Source: Clostridia bacterium (GTDB lineage Bacteria > Bacillota > Clostridia > CAKSNL01 > HGM11501). Taken from it: a DNA stretch of 64,000 nucleotides. Below the pieces are notes generated by a model. It ran no database searches. It was given only the letters and a program-made list of their open reading frames with translations, and was not told where the DNA came from. The number at the start of each line of letters is the position of its first letter. Positions within the stretch are counted from its first letter, which is position 1. The stretch is taken from NCBI GenBank assembly GCA_017411325.1, contig JAFQQJ010000011.1:1-64000 (forward strand), read 5' to 3'. Shown here in pieces: positions 49,001 to 58,797 of this stretch. The translations under genes were made by a program, and so were the position numbers.

Positions 49001-49948
49001 ATGGAACTGGCATTAAAGGTGGGCATTCAGGTTATTATAATTTTCATTTATATGACCATCGGCTTCATCCTTTCAAAAACCAAAAAAATAAATACTGACG
49101 GTGTAAAGCAGGTTACAAATATCCTTCTTTTAATTGTTACACCCTGTGTTCTTATAAAATCCTATCAGGAAAAAATAAAAGATTTCAGCCCCGACTTATT
49201 AATGGGACTGGGCATCTCCGCCCTTCTTGCAATTTTAATTCACTTTGTTGCAATAGGGATAAGCTCACTCATTTATCGCAAGGAAGAAAGCGGAATATAC
49301 AAGGTAAACCTCTTTTCTGCGGTTTACTCAAACTGCGGTTTTATGGCAATCCCTCTTCTTTCATCAACATTAGGAAGTGACGGGGTATTTTACGGAAGTG
49401 CATATCTTGCAACCTTCACTATTTTTTACTGGATACACGGCGTAATTGTATTTACGGGAACAAGAAAATCCATCACATTAAAGTCGGCATTTTTGAATCC
49501 CGGCGTAATCGGCACTGCCGTTGCAATGCTTTTATTCCTTCCGAAAATTACACTTCCCGAAATCGCAATGGAAGCGGTAAGCGGCATTGCGGGATTAAAC
49601 ACTCCCCTTTCAATGATGATACTTGGAACCTATCTTGCAAATATCAGCATTAAAAAGGCGTTAAGCCGTCCTTCACTTTATTCAGTATCCTTTTTAAGGC
49701 TTTTGTTTATTCCCCTTGTATCGGCAGTTTTAATTTTCCTTTTAAGGTTTATTTTCCCCATTGACACAGTAATTGCAAATGCAATTTTAATTCCCGCTGC
49801 CTGCCCCGTTGCGGCAATTTCGGTGCTCTTTTCCACAAAGTTTGATGCCGATGCCTACTATGCTTCGGAGCTTGTGGCAATAACCACATTAATTTCAATT
49901 GCAACCATTCCCTCGGTTATAGCGATTTCGTCGCTGTTTATTAAGTAA
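49001..49948 (+). CDS. AEC-family transporter
   Basis: A 315-residue membrane protein of the auxin efflux carrier / malate permease family. It has about ten hydrophobic helices in two bundles of five, with SNCGFMAIPLL in the first half and AACPVAAISVLFSTKFD in the second, each with a helix-breaking Asn/Cys-Pro element. Such proteins carry carboxylates such as malate or citrate, which would fit the nearby acn-icd function, but the substrate is not readable. GGAG site before ATG. Confidence 0.88.
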   Translation: MELALKVGIQVIIIFIYMTIGFILSKTKKINTDGVKQVTNILLLIVTPCVLIKSYQEKIKDFSPDLLMGLGISALLAILIHFVAIGISSLIYRKEESGIYKVNLFSAVYSNCGFMAIPLLSSTLGSDGVFYGSAYLATFTIFYWIHGVIVFTGTRKSITLKSAFLNPGVIGTAVAMLLFLPKITLPEIAMEAVSGIAGLNTPLSMMILGTYLANISIKKALSRPSLYSVSFLRLLFIPLVSAVLIFLLRFIFPIDTVIANAILIPAACPVAAISVLFSTKFDADAYYASELVAITTLISIATIPSVIAISSLFIK

Positions 49949-49952
49949 TAAG

Positions 49953-49979
49953 CAAAGAGTACGACCCCTCTTTGTTTAT
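49953..49979 (+). terminator. Probable terminator of the AEC gene
   Basis: CAAAGAG pairs with CTCTTTG around TACGACCC, followed by TTTATA. A short T-run makes it weak. Confidence 0.45.
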
Positions 49980-50036
49980 AATAAAAAATCAGTGCATTGC
50001 ATCCTTTAAGGAGCAGTAGCCAAGGAGGTTTTAATT

Positions 50037-50615
50037 ATGAATAACAAAAGGTCAATGTCAACTGCATCGCTGGTTTTTCTCGCAATTATGACAGCACTTG
50101 TCATCTTACTGCAGGTAATCGGCGGAGGGATTAAGTTTGGATTGTTTTCCATTTCCCTTGTTTTGGTTCCCATCGTATTGGGTGCCTCGGTGGGCGGCCC
50201 GCTTGCCGGCGCGTGGCTGGGATTTATTTTCAGCATAGCGGTTTTCCTTACGGGAGATGCCGCAGCATTTTTAGCTGTTAATGTTCCCGGTACAATCATC
50301 ACGGTTTTTGCAAAAGGTATTTTCGCAGGTTTAATTGCAGGACTTACTTACAAAGCCTTGTCAAAGCTCAGCACATACGGCGCAGTTTTTGCATCAGCCG
50401 CTATCTGCCCCATCGTTAACACGGGAATATTTTTAATCGGCTGCAGACTTTTCTTTTACGAAACCATCGCAGAATGGGGCGCGGCTTTAGGCTATGAATC
50501 TGCCGCTGCTTATATGTTTTTCGGTCTTGCAGGCTTAAATTTCTTAGTTGAACTCGCAACAAACCTTATCTTAAGCCCGGTAATTTTAAGACTATTAAAA
50601 ATCAAAAAAGCGTAA
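50037..50615 (+). CDS. ECF transporter S component
   Basis: A 192-residue membrane protein with about six hydrophobic helices, typical of substrate-binding S components of energy-coupling factor importers. The MTALVILLQVIGGGIKFGLFSISLVLVPIVLGASVGGPLAGAWLGF segment contains the A-x3-A-like helix that contacts the EcfT subunit. The vitamin or metal carried cannot be inferred; no EcfA or EcfT genes are in the window, so it would share a common module. GGAGG precedes ATG 50037. Confidence 0.8.
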   Translation: MNNKRSMSTASLVFLAIMTALVILLQVIGGGIKFGLFSISLVLVPIVLGASVGGPLAGAWLGFIFSIAVFLTGDAAAFLAVNVPGTIITVFAKGIFAGLIAGLTYKALSKLSTYGAVFASAAICPIVNTGIFLIGCRLFFYETIAEWGAALGYESAAAYMFFGLAGLNFLVELATNLILSPVILRLLKIKKA

Positions 50616-50621
50616 CAATAA

Positions 50622-50655
50622 TAAAGCGATTGACCGTTGGTCAATCGCTTTTTAT
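50622..50655. terminator. Bidirectional terminator between convergent genes
   Basis: AAAGCGATTGACC pairs with GGTCAATCGCTTT around GTT, between the S component and the hypoxanthine glycosylase gene. Confidence 0.88.
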
Positions 50656-50661
50656 TATATT

Positions 50662-51120
50662 CTATGCTTCTTTCAAGCGCTCTATTGAATAGCTTGCATT
50701 GGCAGGTGATGTGGACGGAAGGCAGATTGCTTTCCGTCCCAATTTTTTCTCCGTGTATTTTATATAGTACTTTTCCGCAGTTTTTCCGTTGACGAAAATC
50801 TTTGCAACCTTGGAGTTTTTTATAATCTCAGACAAGTCGTTTGCAACTGCATTTTTAATGGTGCTGTCGGCACTTCCCTCTATGTCGCAGGATGCCAAAA
50901 CGTCCCACAAGGCAAGGTTATGCCTTAAAACAAAGCTTCGCTTTTCCTCTATGGTTAAGGGCGTATCCTCCCCGAAAACAAGGGCTAAAACGCGCCAGAA
51001 GCGGTTTTGCGGATGGCCGTAGAAAAACATCTGTTCACGACTTTTAACTGACGGAAAGCTTCCTAATATCAGCACCTTTGAGTTTTCGTCATAAAGCGGC
51101 GGTATTGGGTGTTTTATCAT
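50662..51120 (-). CDS. DNA-deoxyinosine (hypoxanthine) glycosylase, UDG superfamily
   Basis: A 152-residue member of the uracil-DNA glycosylase fold related to the hypoxanthine-DNA glycosylase (family 6) group. The motif GSFPSVKSREQMFFYGHPQNRFW (residues 16-38) and the final LPSTSPANASYS loop are diagnostic; NGKTAEKYY precedes. It removes deaminated adenine from DNA. It ends the operon of two lipoproteins, 12 bp after the GerMN gene. Confidence 0.88.
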   Translation of the reverse strand: MIKHPIPPLYDENSKVLILGSFPSVKSREQMFFYGHPQNRFWRVLALVFGEDTPLTIEEKRSFVLRHNLALWDVLASCDIEGSADSTIKNAVANDLSEIIKNSKVAKIFVNGKTAEKYYIKYTEKKLGRKAICLPSTSPANASYSIERLKEA

Positions 51121-51132
51121 TTAATCACCTTC

Positions 51133-51987
51133 TTATATTCCATTGGGAGAAAAAGGCTCCTCCAATGTGAAATGCCCTCCGAATTGCGGATTTTCTTCTC
51201 CTTCAATGTTTATCTTAACTCTTTCAATCCCCTCTAATTCACAAAGGCTTTTCACTATTGACATAATTGCCATATATTCTTTGGTTGAGCCTCCCGTGTT
51301 ATATTCTGTAAAGTCAGAGGATAAATCTATTGTGCAAAGCCCGTCCTTTGTGGCAACCGAAATAACAGTTATATTTCCGTATAAGGAAGGATTGAGCTCC
51401 TCGCTTTCAGGCCCCTTCATCAGTTCGTGCAATATACTTTTTTCGATACTTCCTCTGATATCGATTTCTCTTACCTCTTTTTCAAGATTCATAACATCCT
51501 TATCGGGAAAATAAAGTGCGACTTCCGCTTTTCCCGAAACAGTGAATTCAAGACTGTAAATTTTTTCATCAAAATCTCCGGTTTCCCGAAAATCCATAAC
51601 TTCCTTGTTTATGCGGTATTTACCGGGTGCAAGCTTTCCGTAAAGCCATTCCCAGTTAACCTCCATTTCGTAGCTTCCGCCTTTCGGAATCATATAGGCA
51701 ATTGAGTGCCAGCCTACATTTACTCCGTCCTCTATCGCATAAGGCACTTCCTTCCATTCGCCTGCTTCTTCTTTATAAAGCGCATACCAATCCCCTGTCT
51801 GAAGCTCTCCGGTCTGTTTTCCGTTCATCTGCTTAAAGACTATTGTCATCCCCGATGGTGTTACATTTTCAGCCGACAAGGTCAAGCCCCATTCATCTTC
51901 GGCAACTTTCACATCTTCCACCTTAACAATCCTCGTGCAGGCTGTAAGGGTAAGTAAGCTTAATAATAAAGCAATTATTTTCTTCAT
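51133..51987 (-). CDS. GerMN-domain lipoprotein
   Basis: A 284-residue lipoprotein with lipobox LTAC (Cys17). Residues 25-125 form an Ig-like domain (WGLTLSAENVTPSGMTIVFKQ...), and 140-275 form the GerMN domain (ALYFPDKDVMNLEKEVREI..ILHELMKGPESEELNPSLYG..GLCTIDLSSDF). GerMN domains occur in sporulation/germination and wall-associated proteins and probably bind peptidoglycan or protein. Second in an operon with another lipoprotein. Confidence 0.85.
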   Translation of the reverse strand: MKKIIALLLSLLTLTACTRIVKVEDVKVAEDEWGLTLSAENVTPSGMTIVFKQMNGKQTGELQTGDWYALYKEEAGEWKEVPYAIEDGVNVGWHSIAYMIPKGGSYEMEVNWEWLYGKLAPGKYRINKEVMDFRETGDFDEKIYSLEFTVSGKAEVALYFPDKDVMNLEKEVREIDIRGSIEKSILHELMKGPESEELNPSLYGNITVISVATKDGLCTIDLSSDFTEYNTGGSTKEYMAIMSIVKSLCELEGIERVKINIEGEENPQFGGHFTLEEPFSPNGI

Positions 51988-52000
51988 AAATCTGCCTCCT

Positions 52001-52846
52001 TTATGCTATGGCTTCACTGCCCACGTTATAATCTGTCCACGTGCCCATTTGAGGCCAGGACGCAGTACAATCCGTAAAGAAGTATGCACCAAGCCCGCTG
52101 CGCCATTTTTTCGCCTCAAACTTCATTACTGCGAGGCCGAAATACTGCTCTTCTGCATTCCGGCTGTCAGTTATGGAAAACAAAAGTCCGTCTTCCCAGT
52201 AAAGCTCATCTTTTTCAATAAAGCCCTGTTCTCTCAATTCTTCAAATGTAAGCTCTAAACATTCTTTATCGTGTGCTTTTGCAAAGATATAGCTGATTGC
52301 AGACTTTTCGCTCTCTGTCAGCTCTCCCGGTGCTTTGCTTAAGTCAATGCTTAAATATTTTATATCTCCATTTAATCCAGAATCTTTTTCCCACAAATCC
52401 TCAAGCACCTTTAAGTATAGACCGCTTAAATCATAATATGTTCCGCCGGGATTTTCTTTCGTGCCACGAGAGTGTCCGTTAATCGAAATGCAGAAAGATG
52501 TGATATCAACAGGCACACCTTGCTTTTGTGGAGCATTGTTAAAATCGCCCTTGTAATAAACATCTATGGGCATACCGTCTTCCAGATTTTTAAATTCAGC
52601 CTTTTTGCCGTCAATCAGAATTTCAATGCTTTTTGCATCAAGGAAATAAACAGAAGCTTTTTCCGTTCCCGCAAGGATAAGATTACCGTCTTTTGCCCCG
52701 TCAATAATTTTAAGTGTTATATGTTCATACTTTTCATCAAGATATGATTCATGCTTTTCAGTCGGTCCGTTCACATCTTTCGTTCTGCCGCATCCCGAAA
52801 GAAATGCCATGCATACAATTAAACATAAAACCAAGTACTTTTTCAT
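52001..52846 (-). CDS. Lipoprotein of unknown function
   Basis: A 281-residue lipoprotein with lipobox LSGC (Cys19). Its first part (HITLKIIDGAKDGNLILAG..EILIDGKKAEFKNLEDGMPIDVYYKGDF) is an all-beta module typical of clostridial lipoproteins that carry a stretch about outputs; the second part (LSKAPGELTESEKSAISYIFAKAHDKECLELTFEELREQG) is helical and ends in a WRSGLGAYF strand. No family assigned. GGAGG precedes ATG 52846. First gene of the operon with GerMN lipoprotein and glycosylase. Confidence 0.75.
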   Translation of the reverse strand: MKKYLVLCLIVCMAFLSGCGRTKDVNGPTEKHESYLDEKYEHITLKIIDGAKDGNLILAGTEKASVYFLDAKSIEILIDGKKAEFKNLEDGMPIDVYYKGDFNNAPQKQGVPVDITSFCISINGHSRGTKENPGGTYYDLSGLYLKVLEDLWEKDSGLNGDIKYLSIDLSKAPGELTESEKSAISYIFAKAHDKECLELTFEELREQGFIEKDELYWEDGLLFSITDSRNAEEQYFGLAVMKFEAKKWRSGLGAYFFTDCTASWPQMGTWTDYNVGSEAIA

Positions 52847-53017
52847 ATCGCACCTCCAAATATTATATAAGACACTTTTTCATAAAAGTCTTTTCATATA
52901 TAATACAAATTATGGTGCAAAAAGGTTGCAATTACTCGTGTCAAGTTAGGAGAACAGTGAATAATAGGACCTACTATTTTTCGCTGTTTTTTCCTTGAAC
53001 AAAATCCATTAAAACCC

Positions 53018-53040
53018 GCAGGAATGTTAGATTTTCCTGC
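53018..53040 (-). terminator. Hairpin downstream of the KilA-N gene
   Basis: GCAGGAA pairs with TTCCTGC around an 9-base loop; the following GGGTTTTAAT is a weak T-run. Confidence 0.4.
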
Positions 53041-53077
53041 CCGACATGTAAATATTTATTATCGGCAAACTATTATA

Positions 53078-53896
53078 TTATTCTTTCAACAATTTTAATG
53101 TGTTTTGATTTTCAAGAACTCTTAACTGGGATTTAGCCATAGCATTGAGTTGAACAAGTCTTTCTCTTTGAGGTACACCTTGTTTTATAAGTATTGCATT
53201 AAAGCTTTCCATATTAGCAATTACCAAAAGTTGTTCTATTGTCGCATAATCTCTTATATTGCCATTCTTATCCGGATTTTCTGTTCTCCAATCTTTTGCT
53301 GTTTTACCAAACAGAGCCATATTTAAAACATCTGCCTCATTGGCATAAACAAAGGCAAGCTGTTTTTCGCTTAGATTAGGAACAATATTTTCTTTTATGG
53401 CATCTGTATGTATACGATAATTAACTTTGGCAAGTTCTCTTTTTGCACTCCATTCAAGTTCTTTCTGTTCATTAACTTTTAATCTTTGAAATTCTGTTAT
53501 AAGATAAAGCTTAAATTCAGGACTTAACCAACTTGCAAACTCAAACGCAATATCTCTATGTGCAAATGTTCCACCATTATTACCTGATTTTGAAATAATT
53601 CCCATTGCATTTGTTGTTTCAATCCATTTTTGCGGAGATAAATAAAAACTATTTCTTCCTGCTTGATTTTCAAAGGTCGTAAATTCGATACCTTTGAAAT
53701 TGGGATTGTTTAACTTTTCCCATAATCCCAAATATGAAATAACATCCTTATTTCTCATCCAAGTCTGAATTGGAACCTTTGGCTCTTTCGGATTTGCATA
53801 TCTGGCAATGTCAGTAAGAGAAATATAGTCAGCTTTATTTATCTTTTTATATTTAATATCAATACCATTTACTTCTATTTGGTTATTTTTTGCCAT
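53078..53896 (-). CDS. KilA-N domain protein (phage-type)
   Basis: A 272-residue protein with a KilA-N DNA-binding domain at about 20-145 (YISLTDIARYANPKEPK..IQTWMRNKDVISYLGLWEKL..GRNSFYLSPQKWIETTNAMGIISKSGNNGGTFAHRDIAFEFASWLSPEFKLYLITEFQRL). The rest is a helical region (about 150-272). KilA-N proteins are common in temperate phages, their satellites and mobile islands, and bind DNA; a few are part of anti-phage systems. Its GC-poor sequence and isolation among housekeeping genes suggest transfer. 60 bp after the XRE-nuclease gene on the same strand. Confidence 0.85.
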   Translation of the reverse strand: MAKNNQIEVNGIDIKYKKINKADYISLTDIARYANPKEPKVPIQTWMRNKDVISYLGLWEKLNNPNFKGIEFTTFENQAGRNSFYLSPQKWIETTNAMGIISKSGNNGGTFAHRDIAFEFASWLSPEFKLYLITEFQRLKVNEQKELEWSAKRELAKVNYRIHTDAIKENIVPNLSEKQLAFVYANEADVLNMALFGKTAKDWRTENPDKNGNIRDYATIEQLLVIANMESFNAILIKQGVPQRERLVQLNAMAKSQLRVLENQNTLKLLKE

Positions 53897-53956
53897 AATA
53901 TATTATCCTTTCTATATTGCATTTTTGATCAATTATCCTATGATACAACGGAATAT

Positions 53957-54847
53957 TTAGTTAATAATTTCTCTTAACAAAATACCATTATAGGTGAAAT
54001 GATCTTTTAGATATCCCGGTCCTGTTGTGAGCCAATTTTTCCCACTAATCATTTTTGCGAATGGTGTTATATGCATTGATTCACCATTATATTCAATTCT
54101 TCGCTCATCAACAACCGTACATATTATATTCGAATCTTCTATATTAACTAATTTTGCTCCAACTGGAATCTTTGAATGGTCAAACGCAAAATTAATGGCT
54201 CTTGCTCTTTTTTCCATACTTACTTCTTTTGCTGTTTTTTCAGCATAGATTTCTTCATTGCTTAATTCCCATTTTTTCAATTTATCAACACAATTATGAA
54301 TTTCTGCAATGGCTTCTAACAACGAATATGCATCTTCAGCAGACATAGCATAAAACTCACGGACTCTCTTTTTTCCATTATAATTATCAATAGAACGCAA
54401 ATCAGGATTTAATTTATCAATTATTGAATGGATTTTAATATCTGATAATCTGCTATCAACATCATAAGTTGCATATACACGAAAAGCAAACGGTGTACAC
54501 TCGCTGTTATTTAATTGTTGCAATCTATTCTCTACATTATCAGCATATCCTATCTTAACATAATCAGGAAACGAAGGATTGGTTAAAATGTATATTGAAC
54601 CTGCCTTTTTAGATATCACAATATTGTTTAATTCAGTAATATCGTTCTCATCAGCCAGCAGTTCGTCAACAGTACAATTTAATACTTCAGCAAAAAGTAA
54701 TAATGTATCAAAATCACATTCACGCCGACCAGTTTCATAACAAGCAATTGTATTTCTTTGCATACCTGTAGCATCTGCAAATGTATTTTGTGTATATCCT
54801 CTTTCTTTTCTTAATTTACTCAAATTTTCTGCAAATTTATTTTTCAT
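53957..54847 (-). CDS. XRE helix-turn-helix fused to GIY-YIG-like (T5orf172) nuclease domain
   Basis: A 296-residue fusion. Residues 4-65 form an XRE helix-turn-helix (LSKLRKERGYTQNTFADATGMQRNTIACYETGRRECDFDTLLLFAEVLN). Residues 83-185 form a T5orf172/Mug113-type GIY-YIG domain: SIYILTN (84-90), YVKIG (97-101), NRLQQLN, and REFYAMS with E164; the GIY and YIG triads are diverged to SIY and KIG. The C-terminal 75 residues (VGAKLVNIEDSNIICTVVDERRIEYNGE..SGKNWLTTGPGYLKDHFTYNGILLREI) resemble modification-dependent or defense-associated C-terminal modules. It may be an autoregulated DNA nuclease. Separate promoter unclear. Function unproven. Confidence 0.75.
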   Translation of the reverse strand: MKNKFAENLSKLRKERGYTQNTFADATGMQRNTIACYETGRRECDFDTLLLFAEVLNCTVDELLADENDITELNNIVISKKAGSIYILTNPSFPDYVKIGYADNVENRLQQLNNSECTPFAFRVYATYDVDSRLSDIKIHSIIDKLNPDLRSIDNYNGKKRVREFYAMSAEDAYSLLEAIAEIHNCVDKLKKWELSNEEIYAEKTAKEVSMEKRARAINFAFDHSKIPVGAKLVNIEDSNIICTVVDERRIEYNGESMHITPFAKMISGKNWLTTGPGYLKDHFTYNGILLREIIN

Positions 54848-54966
54848 ATGTAAAATTCCCTTTCTAATACTATTAAACTTAATTTCGACAAAATTTTTAT
54901 TTGTGTCAAGTCAGGCCAAAAACATATCATAAATCCATTCTACCACAAAAGCCTTTTCAATACAAG

Positions 54967-55000
54967 AAAAATCCGTGTGGCTTTTGCCACACGGATTTTT
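54967..55000 (-). terminator. Terminator of rpoC
   Basis: AAAATCCGTGTGGC pairs with GCCACACGGATTTT around TTTT, just beyond the rpoC stop codon. Confidence 0.9.
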
Positions 55001-55002
55001 TA

Positions 55003-58000
55003 TTATGCGAAGTAGTTAATATCGCTCATCTCAATGGGGTGTTCAAGCTCGATATTCTGATAAATATCAACGCCTGTACCTGCGGGGATAAGCTTACCGA
55101 TAATAACGTTTTCTTTAAGACCAAGTAAGGGATCGCTCTTGCCCTTGATTGCAGCCTCGGTGAGAACTCTTGTTGTCTCCTGGAAGGATGCAGCGGAAAG
55201 GAACGAATCTGTTGCAAGAGCCGCCTTGGTAATACCAAGAAGTACGTCCTTACATACGGGAGGATTGGTTCCATCTTTTTCAGCCGCTTCACAAGCAAGG
55301 ATATAATCAAGTCTCTCAACCATGGAGCCTACTAACCAGCCGGTGTCTCCTGCTTCCTCAACACGCATCTTCTTCATCATCTGACGAACAATAACTTCAA
55401 CGTGCTTATCGGAAATTTCAACACCCTGCTGACGGTAAACTCTCTGAACTTCCTGAATCATATAGCAATGAACAGCGTCCTTGCCCTTGATACGAAGAAT
55501 ATCACCGGGATTGATGGGACCCTTTGTAAGAGCATCGCCTGCTTTAACCTCGTCGCCGTCCTTAACCTTAAGTTCAACGCCGTAGCGGATTGTATAGGTC
55601 TCGCTCTCGCCTGTTTCGTTATTTGTAATGATAGCTTCTCTCTTCTGCTTGGTTTCGCTGAGCTTAACAGTACCGTCAATTTCGGTGATTGTTGCAAGTC
55701 CCTTGGGCTTTCTTGCTTCGAAAAGTTCTTCGATTCTGGGAAGACCCTGTGTGATGTCGTTTGAAGCAACACCACCGGAGTGGAATGTTCTCATTGTAAG
55801 CTGTGTACCGGGTTCACCGATGGACTGAGCAGCAATAATACCAACAGCTTCACCGATATTAACGGGTGCGCTTGTTGCAAGGTTTTCACCATAGCACTTA
55901 GCACATACACCGATCTTTGCACGGCAGGTAAGAACTGAACGAACCTTAACTTCGGGAATTTCTGCATTTTCAATTGCAGCTGCAACATCGTCTGTCATAA
56001 TTTCATTCTTCTTGGCAAGAATTTCACCTGTAGCAGGATCAACAACATCCTCTGTGGGAACTCTGCCGGAAAGACGTGAAGAAATGGATTCAATCATTTC
56101 GTTTCCGTCCTTGATGGAGGAAACTGTAATTCCGTCAACTGTGCCGCAGTCTTCTTCTCTTATGATAACATCCTGGCTGACATCAACAAGACGACGTGTA
56201 AGGTAACCGGAGTCAGCTGTCTTAAGAGCTGTATCGGTAAGACCTTTTCTTGCACCGTGAGAAGAAATGAAATATTCAAGAATATTAAGACCTTCACGGA
56301 AGTTTGCACGGATGGGAATTTCAACCGTACGTCCCTGTGTATCCGCCATAAGTCCACGCATACCTGCAAGCTGTCTGATCTGATTCTTACTACCACGGGC
56401 ACCGGAATCAGCCATCATGAACAGTGAGTTGTAGGGATCCAAGTTATCCATAAGTGCTTTTGTAATCTTTTCGTTTGCTTCTTCCCAGGCCTTGATAACG
56501 TGTCTGTAACGCTCGTCGTCGGAAAGCTGACCCATCTTGAAGAGCATTTCAATCTTATCAACCTGAGCTTCAGCTTCAGCAAGGTATTCCTTCTTCTTTT
56601 CGGGAACAACCATATCTGCAACAGAGATGGAAATCGAACCGATTGTGGAGTAGTGATATCCCATTGCCTTAAGGTCGTCAAGAACAACAGCGGTCATAGA
56701 TGCGCCGTGCTTCTTGATGCACTTGTTGATTATCTTTCCGAGACCGCTCTTACCTGTAAGAGTAACGATTTCGTACTTTAACGAATCAGCTAAGATTTCT
56801 GCAATTTCAGCTTCAAGAGCTGCTGCATCAGTATTGGCAAAATCAACTATGGGAGCTTTTCTCTTTACAAAGCCAAGGTCCTGAGGAACCTTTTCGTTGA
56901 AGATAATTCTTCCGATTGTAGCATCGGTAAAGCCTTCTGCCACATAGGTTTTCTCTTCGCCTGTATTCTTATCGGTGATTACAACATCCATCACGCGCTT
57001 AACCTTGATGGGTGCGTGCATTTCGAGGTCACCGTTTTCGTATGCAAGCATAGCCTCTGTAGGGCTTGCGAAATACTTACCTGCTCCAAGTTCATCCTCG
57101 CGCTCCATGGTAAGGTAGTATGAACCAAGTACCATATCCTGTGTAGGAACGGTAACAGGCTTTCCGTCCTGGGGCTTTAAGAGGTTGTTTGCAGAAAGCA
57201 TTAAGAATCTTGCTTCTGCCTGAGCCTCGGGTGAAAGAGGTACATGAACAGCCATCTGGTCACCGTCGAAGTCGGCGTTGAACGCTGTACAAGCAAGAGG
57301 ATGAAGCTTAATAGCTCTTCCCTCTACCAGGATGGGCTCAAATGCCTGAATACCAAGTCTGTGAAGTGTAGGAGCACGGTTAAGAAGTACGGGATGCTCT
57401 TTAATTACATCTTCAAGTACGTCCCATACCTCGGGTTTAACACGCTCTACCATTCTCTTTGCGCTCTTGATATTATGGGCAATACCCTCTTCAACAAGGT
57501 TCTTCATTACGAAGGGCTTGAAGAGCTCAATTGCCATTTCCTTGGGAAGACCGCACTGATAAATCTTAAGTTCGGGACCAACAACGATAACCGAACGTCC
57601 TGAATAGTCAACACGCTTACCAAGAAGGTTCTGTCTGAAACGTCCCTGCTTACCCTTAAGCATATCGGAAAGAGACTTAAGTGCTCTGTTACCGGGGCCT
57701 GTTACAGGTCTTCCGCGGCGACCGTTGTCGATTAATGCATCGACAGCTTCCTGAAGCATTCTCTTTTCATTTCTTACGATGATTTCGGGAGCTTTAAGTT
57801 CAAGAAGTCTCTTAAGACGGTTGTTTCTGTTTATAACTCTTCTGTATAAGTCATTTAAGTCACTTGTTGCGAATCTTCCGCCGTCAAGCTGAATCATAGG
57901 ACGGATTTCGGGAGGAATTACGGGAAGAACAGTCATAATCATCCAGGAAGGAGAGTTCATATAAACTGTAACTTCATTAATTCCGTTTTCGCAGATTTCG

Positions 58001-58779
58001 TTGATTTCGTCCTCGTTAAGAACGTAGTTATAGGGATATACAGCGCCTGTTACTTCGTCTGTAACTGGCTTTGCAAGAGGACGTCCGCCAAGGCTCATAC
58101 CGGGAGCAAGTGCTACGGTTTCTGTCTGACGGAAGGCTTCGATTACTTCAAGTCTCTTTACGATTCTTGCCTTCTTCTGTCCCTGAGCGCCTTCAAGCTC
58201 CTCGTGAAGCTCTGCAGAAAGCTGCTCAATATCAATATCCTCAAGTAATTCCTTGATGGTCTCGGCACCCATACCTGCCTTGAAAGCATCGCCGTACTTT
58301 TCGCGGTTTTCGTGATATTCCTTTTCACTTAAGCACTGATACTTTTCAAGCTCGGTTCTGCCGGGATCAACAACCATATATGCCGCAAAATAGAGAACTT
58401 TTTCAAGGAGTCTGGGAGATACATCAAGGAAAAGACCAATTCTCGAAGGAATTCCCTTGAAGTACCAGATGTGGGATACGGGAGCCGCAAGCTCAATGTG
58501 ACCCATTCTCTCACGTCTTACCTTTGCCTTGGTAACCTCTACGCCGCATCGGTCGCAGACAATGCCCTTATAGCGAACTCTCTTATACTTACCGCAGGCG
58601 CACTCCCAGTCCTTCTGGGGACCGAAGATTTTTTCACAGTACAAACCGTCACGCTCTGCCTTAAGAGTTCTGTAGTTTATTGTTTCAGGCTTTTTAACCT
58701 CGCCGTGGGACCAAGCGCGAATCTTCTCCGGCGATGCCAGACCGATTTTTATTGAATTGAATGTGTTAAATTCTACCAT
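55003..58779 (-). CDS. rpoC: DNA-directed RNA polymerase subunit beta'
   Basis: A 1258-residue catalytic subunit. N-terminal zinc finger [19 protein letters not shown] (about 60-78), the active-site [12 protein letters not shown] with three Asp near 450, second zinc site [17 protein letters not shown] (about 810-900), and trigger loop [11 protein letters not shown]. No large insertion; the length is in the usual Bacillota range. Follows rpoB by 18 bp in one operon and ends with a strong terminator. Confidence 0.98.
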   Translation of the reverse strand: MVEFNTFNSIKIGLASPEKIRAWSHGEVKKPETINYRTLKAERDGLYCEKIFGPQKDWECACGKYKRVRYKGIVCDRCGVEVTKAKVRRERMGHIELAAPVSHIWYFKGIPSRIGLFLDVSPRLLEKVLYFAAYMVVDPGRTELEKYQCLSEKEYHENREKYGDAFKAGMGAETIKELLEDIDIEQLSAELHEELEGAQGQKKARIVKRLEVIEAFRQTETVALAPGMSLGGRPLAKPVTDEVTGAVYPYNYVLNEDEINEICENGINEVTVYMNSPSWMIMTVLPVIPPEIRPMIQLDGGRFATSDLNDLYRRVINRNNRLKRLLELKAPEIIVRNEKRMLQEAVDALIDNGRRGRPVTGPGNRALKSLSDMLKGKQGRFRQNLLGKRVDYSGRSVIVVGPELKIYQCGLPKEMAIELFKPFVMKNLVEEGIAHNIKSAKRMVERVKPEVWDVLEDVIKEHPVLLNRAPTLHRLGIQAFEPILVEGRAIKLHPLACTAFNADFDGDQMAVHVPLSPEAQAEARFLMLSANNLLKPQDGKPVTVPTQDMVLGSYYLTMEREDELGAGKYFASPTEAMLAYENGDLEMHAPIKVKRVMDVVITDKNTGEEKTYVAEGFTDATIGRIIFNEKVPQDLGFVKRKAPIVDFANTDAAALEAEIAEILADSLKYEIVTLTGKSGLGKIINKCIKKHGASMTAVVLDDLKAMGYHYSTIGSISISVADMVVPEKKKEYLAEAEAQVDKIEMLFKMGQLSDDERYRHVIKAWEEANEKITKALMDNLDPYNSLFMMADSGARGSKNQIRQLAGMRGLMADTQGRTVEIPIRANFREGLNILEYFISSHGARKGLTDTALKTADSGYLTRRLVDVSQDVIIREEDCGTVDGITVSSIKDGNEMIESISSRLSGRVPTEDVVDPATGEILAKKNEIMTDDVAAAIENAEIPEVKVRSVLTCRAKIGVCAKCYGENLATSAPVNIGEAVGIIAAQSIGEPGTQLTMRTFHSGGVASNDITQGLPRIEELFEARKPKGLATITEIDGTVKLSETKQKREAIITNNETGESETYTIRYGVELKVKDGDEVKAGDALTKGPINPGDILRIKGKDAVHCYMIQEVQRVYRQQGVEISDKHVEVIVRQMMKKMRVEEAGDTGWLVGSMVERLDYILACEAAEKDGTNPPVCKDVLLGITKAALATDSFLSAASFQETTRVLTEAAIKGKSDPLLGLKENVIIGKLIPAGTGVDIYQNIELEHPIEMSDINYFA

Positions 58780-58797
58780 AATCTTTTGGCCCCTTTC

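Noticed and set aside
49950..50036. preQ1-type or THF riboswitch before the ECF S component.
   Set aside because: The hairpin CAAAGAG..CTCTTTG is better read as the terminator of the AEC gene, and none of the aptamer core sequences I know are present.
54884..54909. TTCGACAAAA..TTTGTGTCAA as operator of the XRE regulator.
   Set aside because: Without a gap only half of the positions match, so it is too weak to claim.
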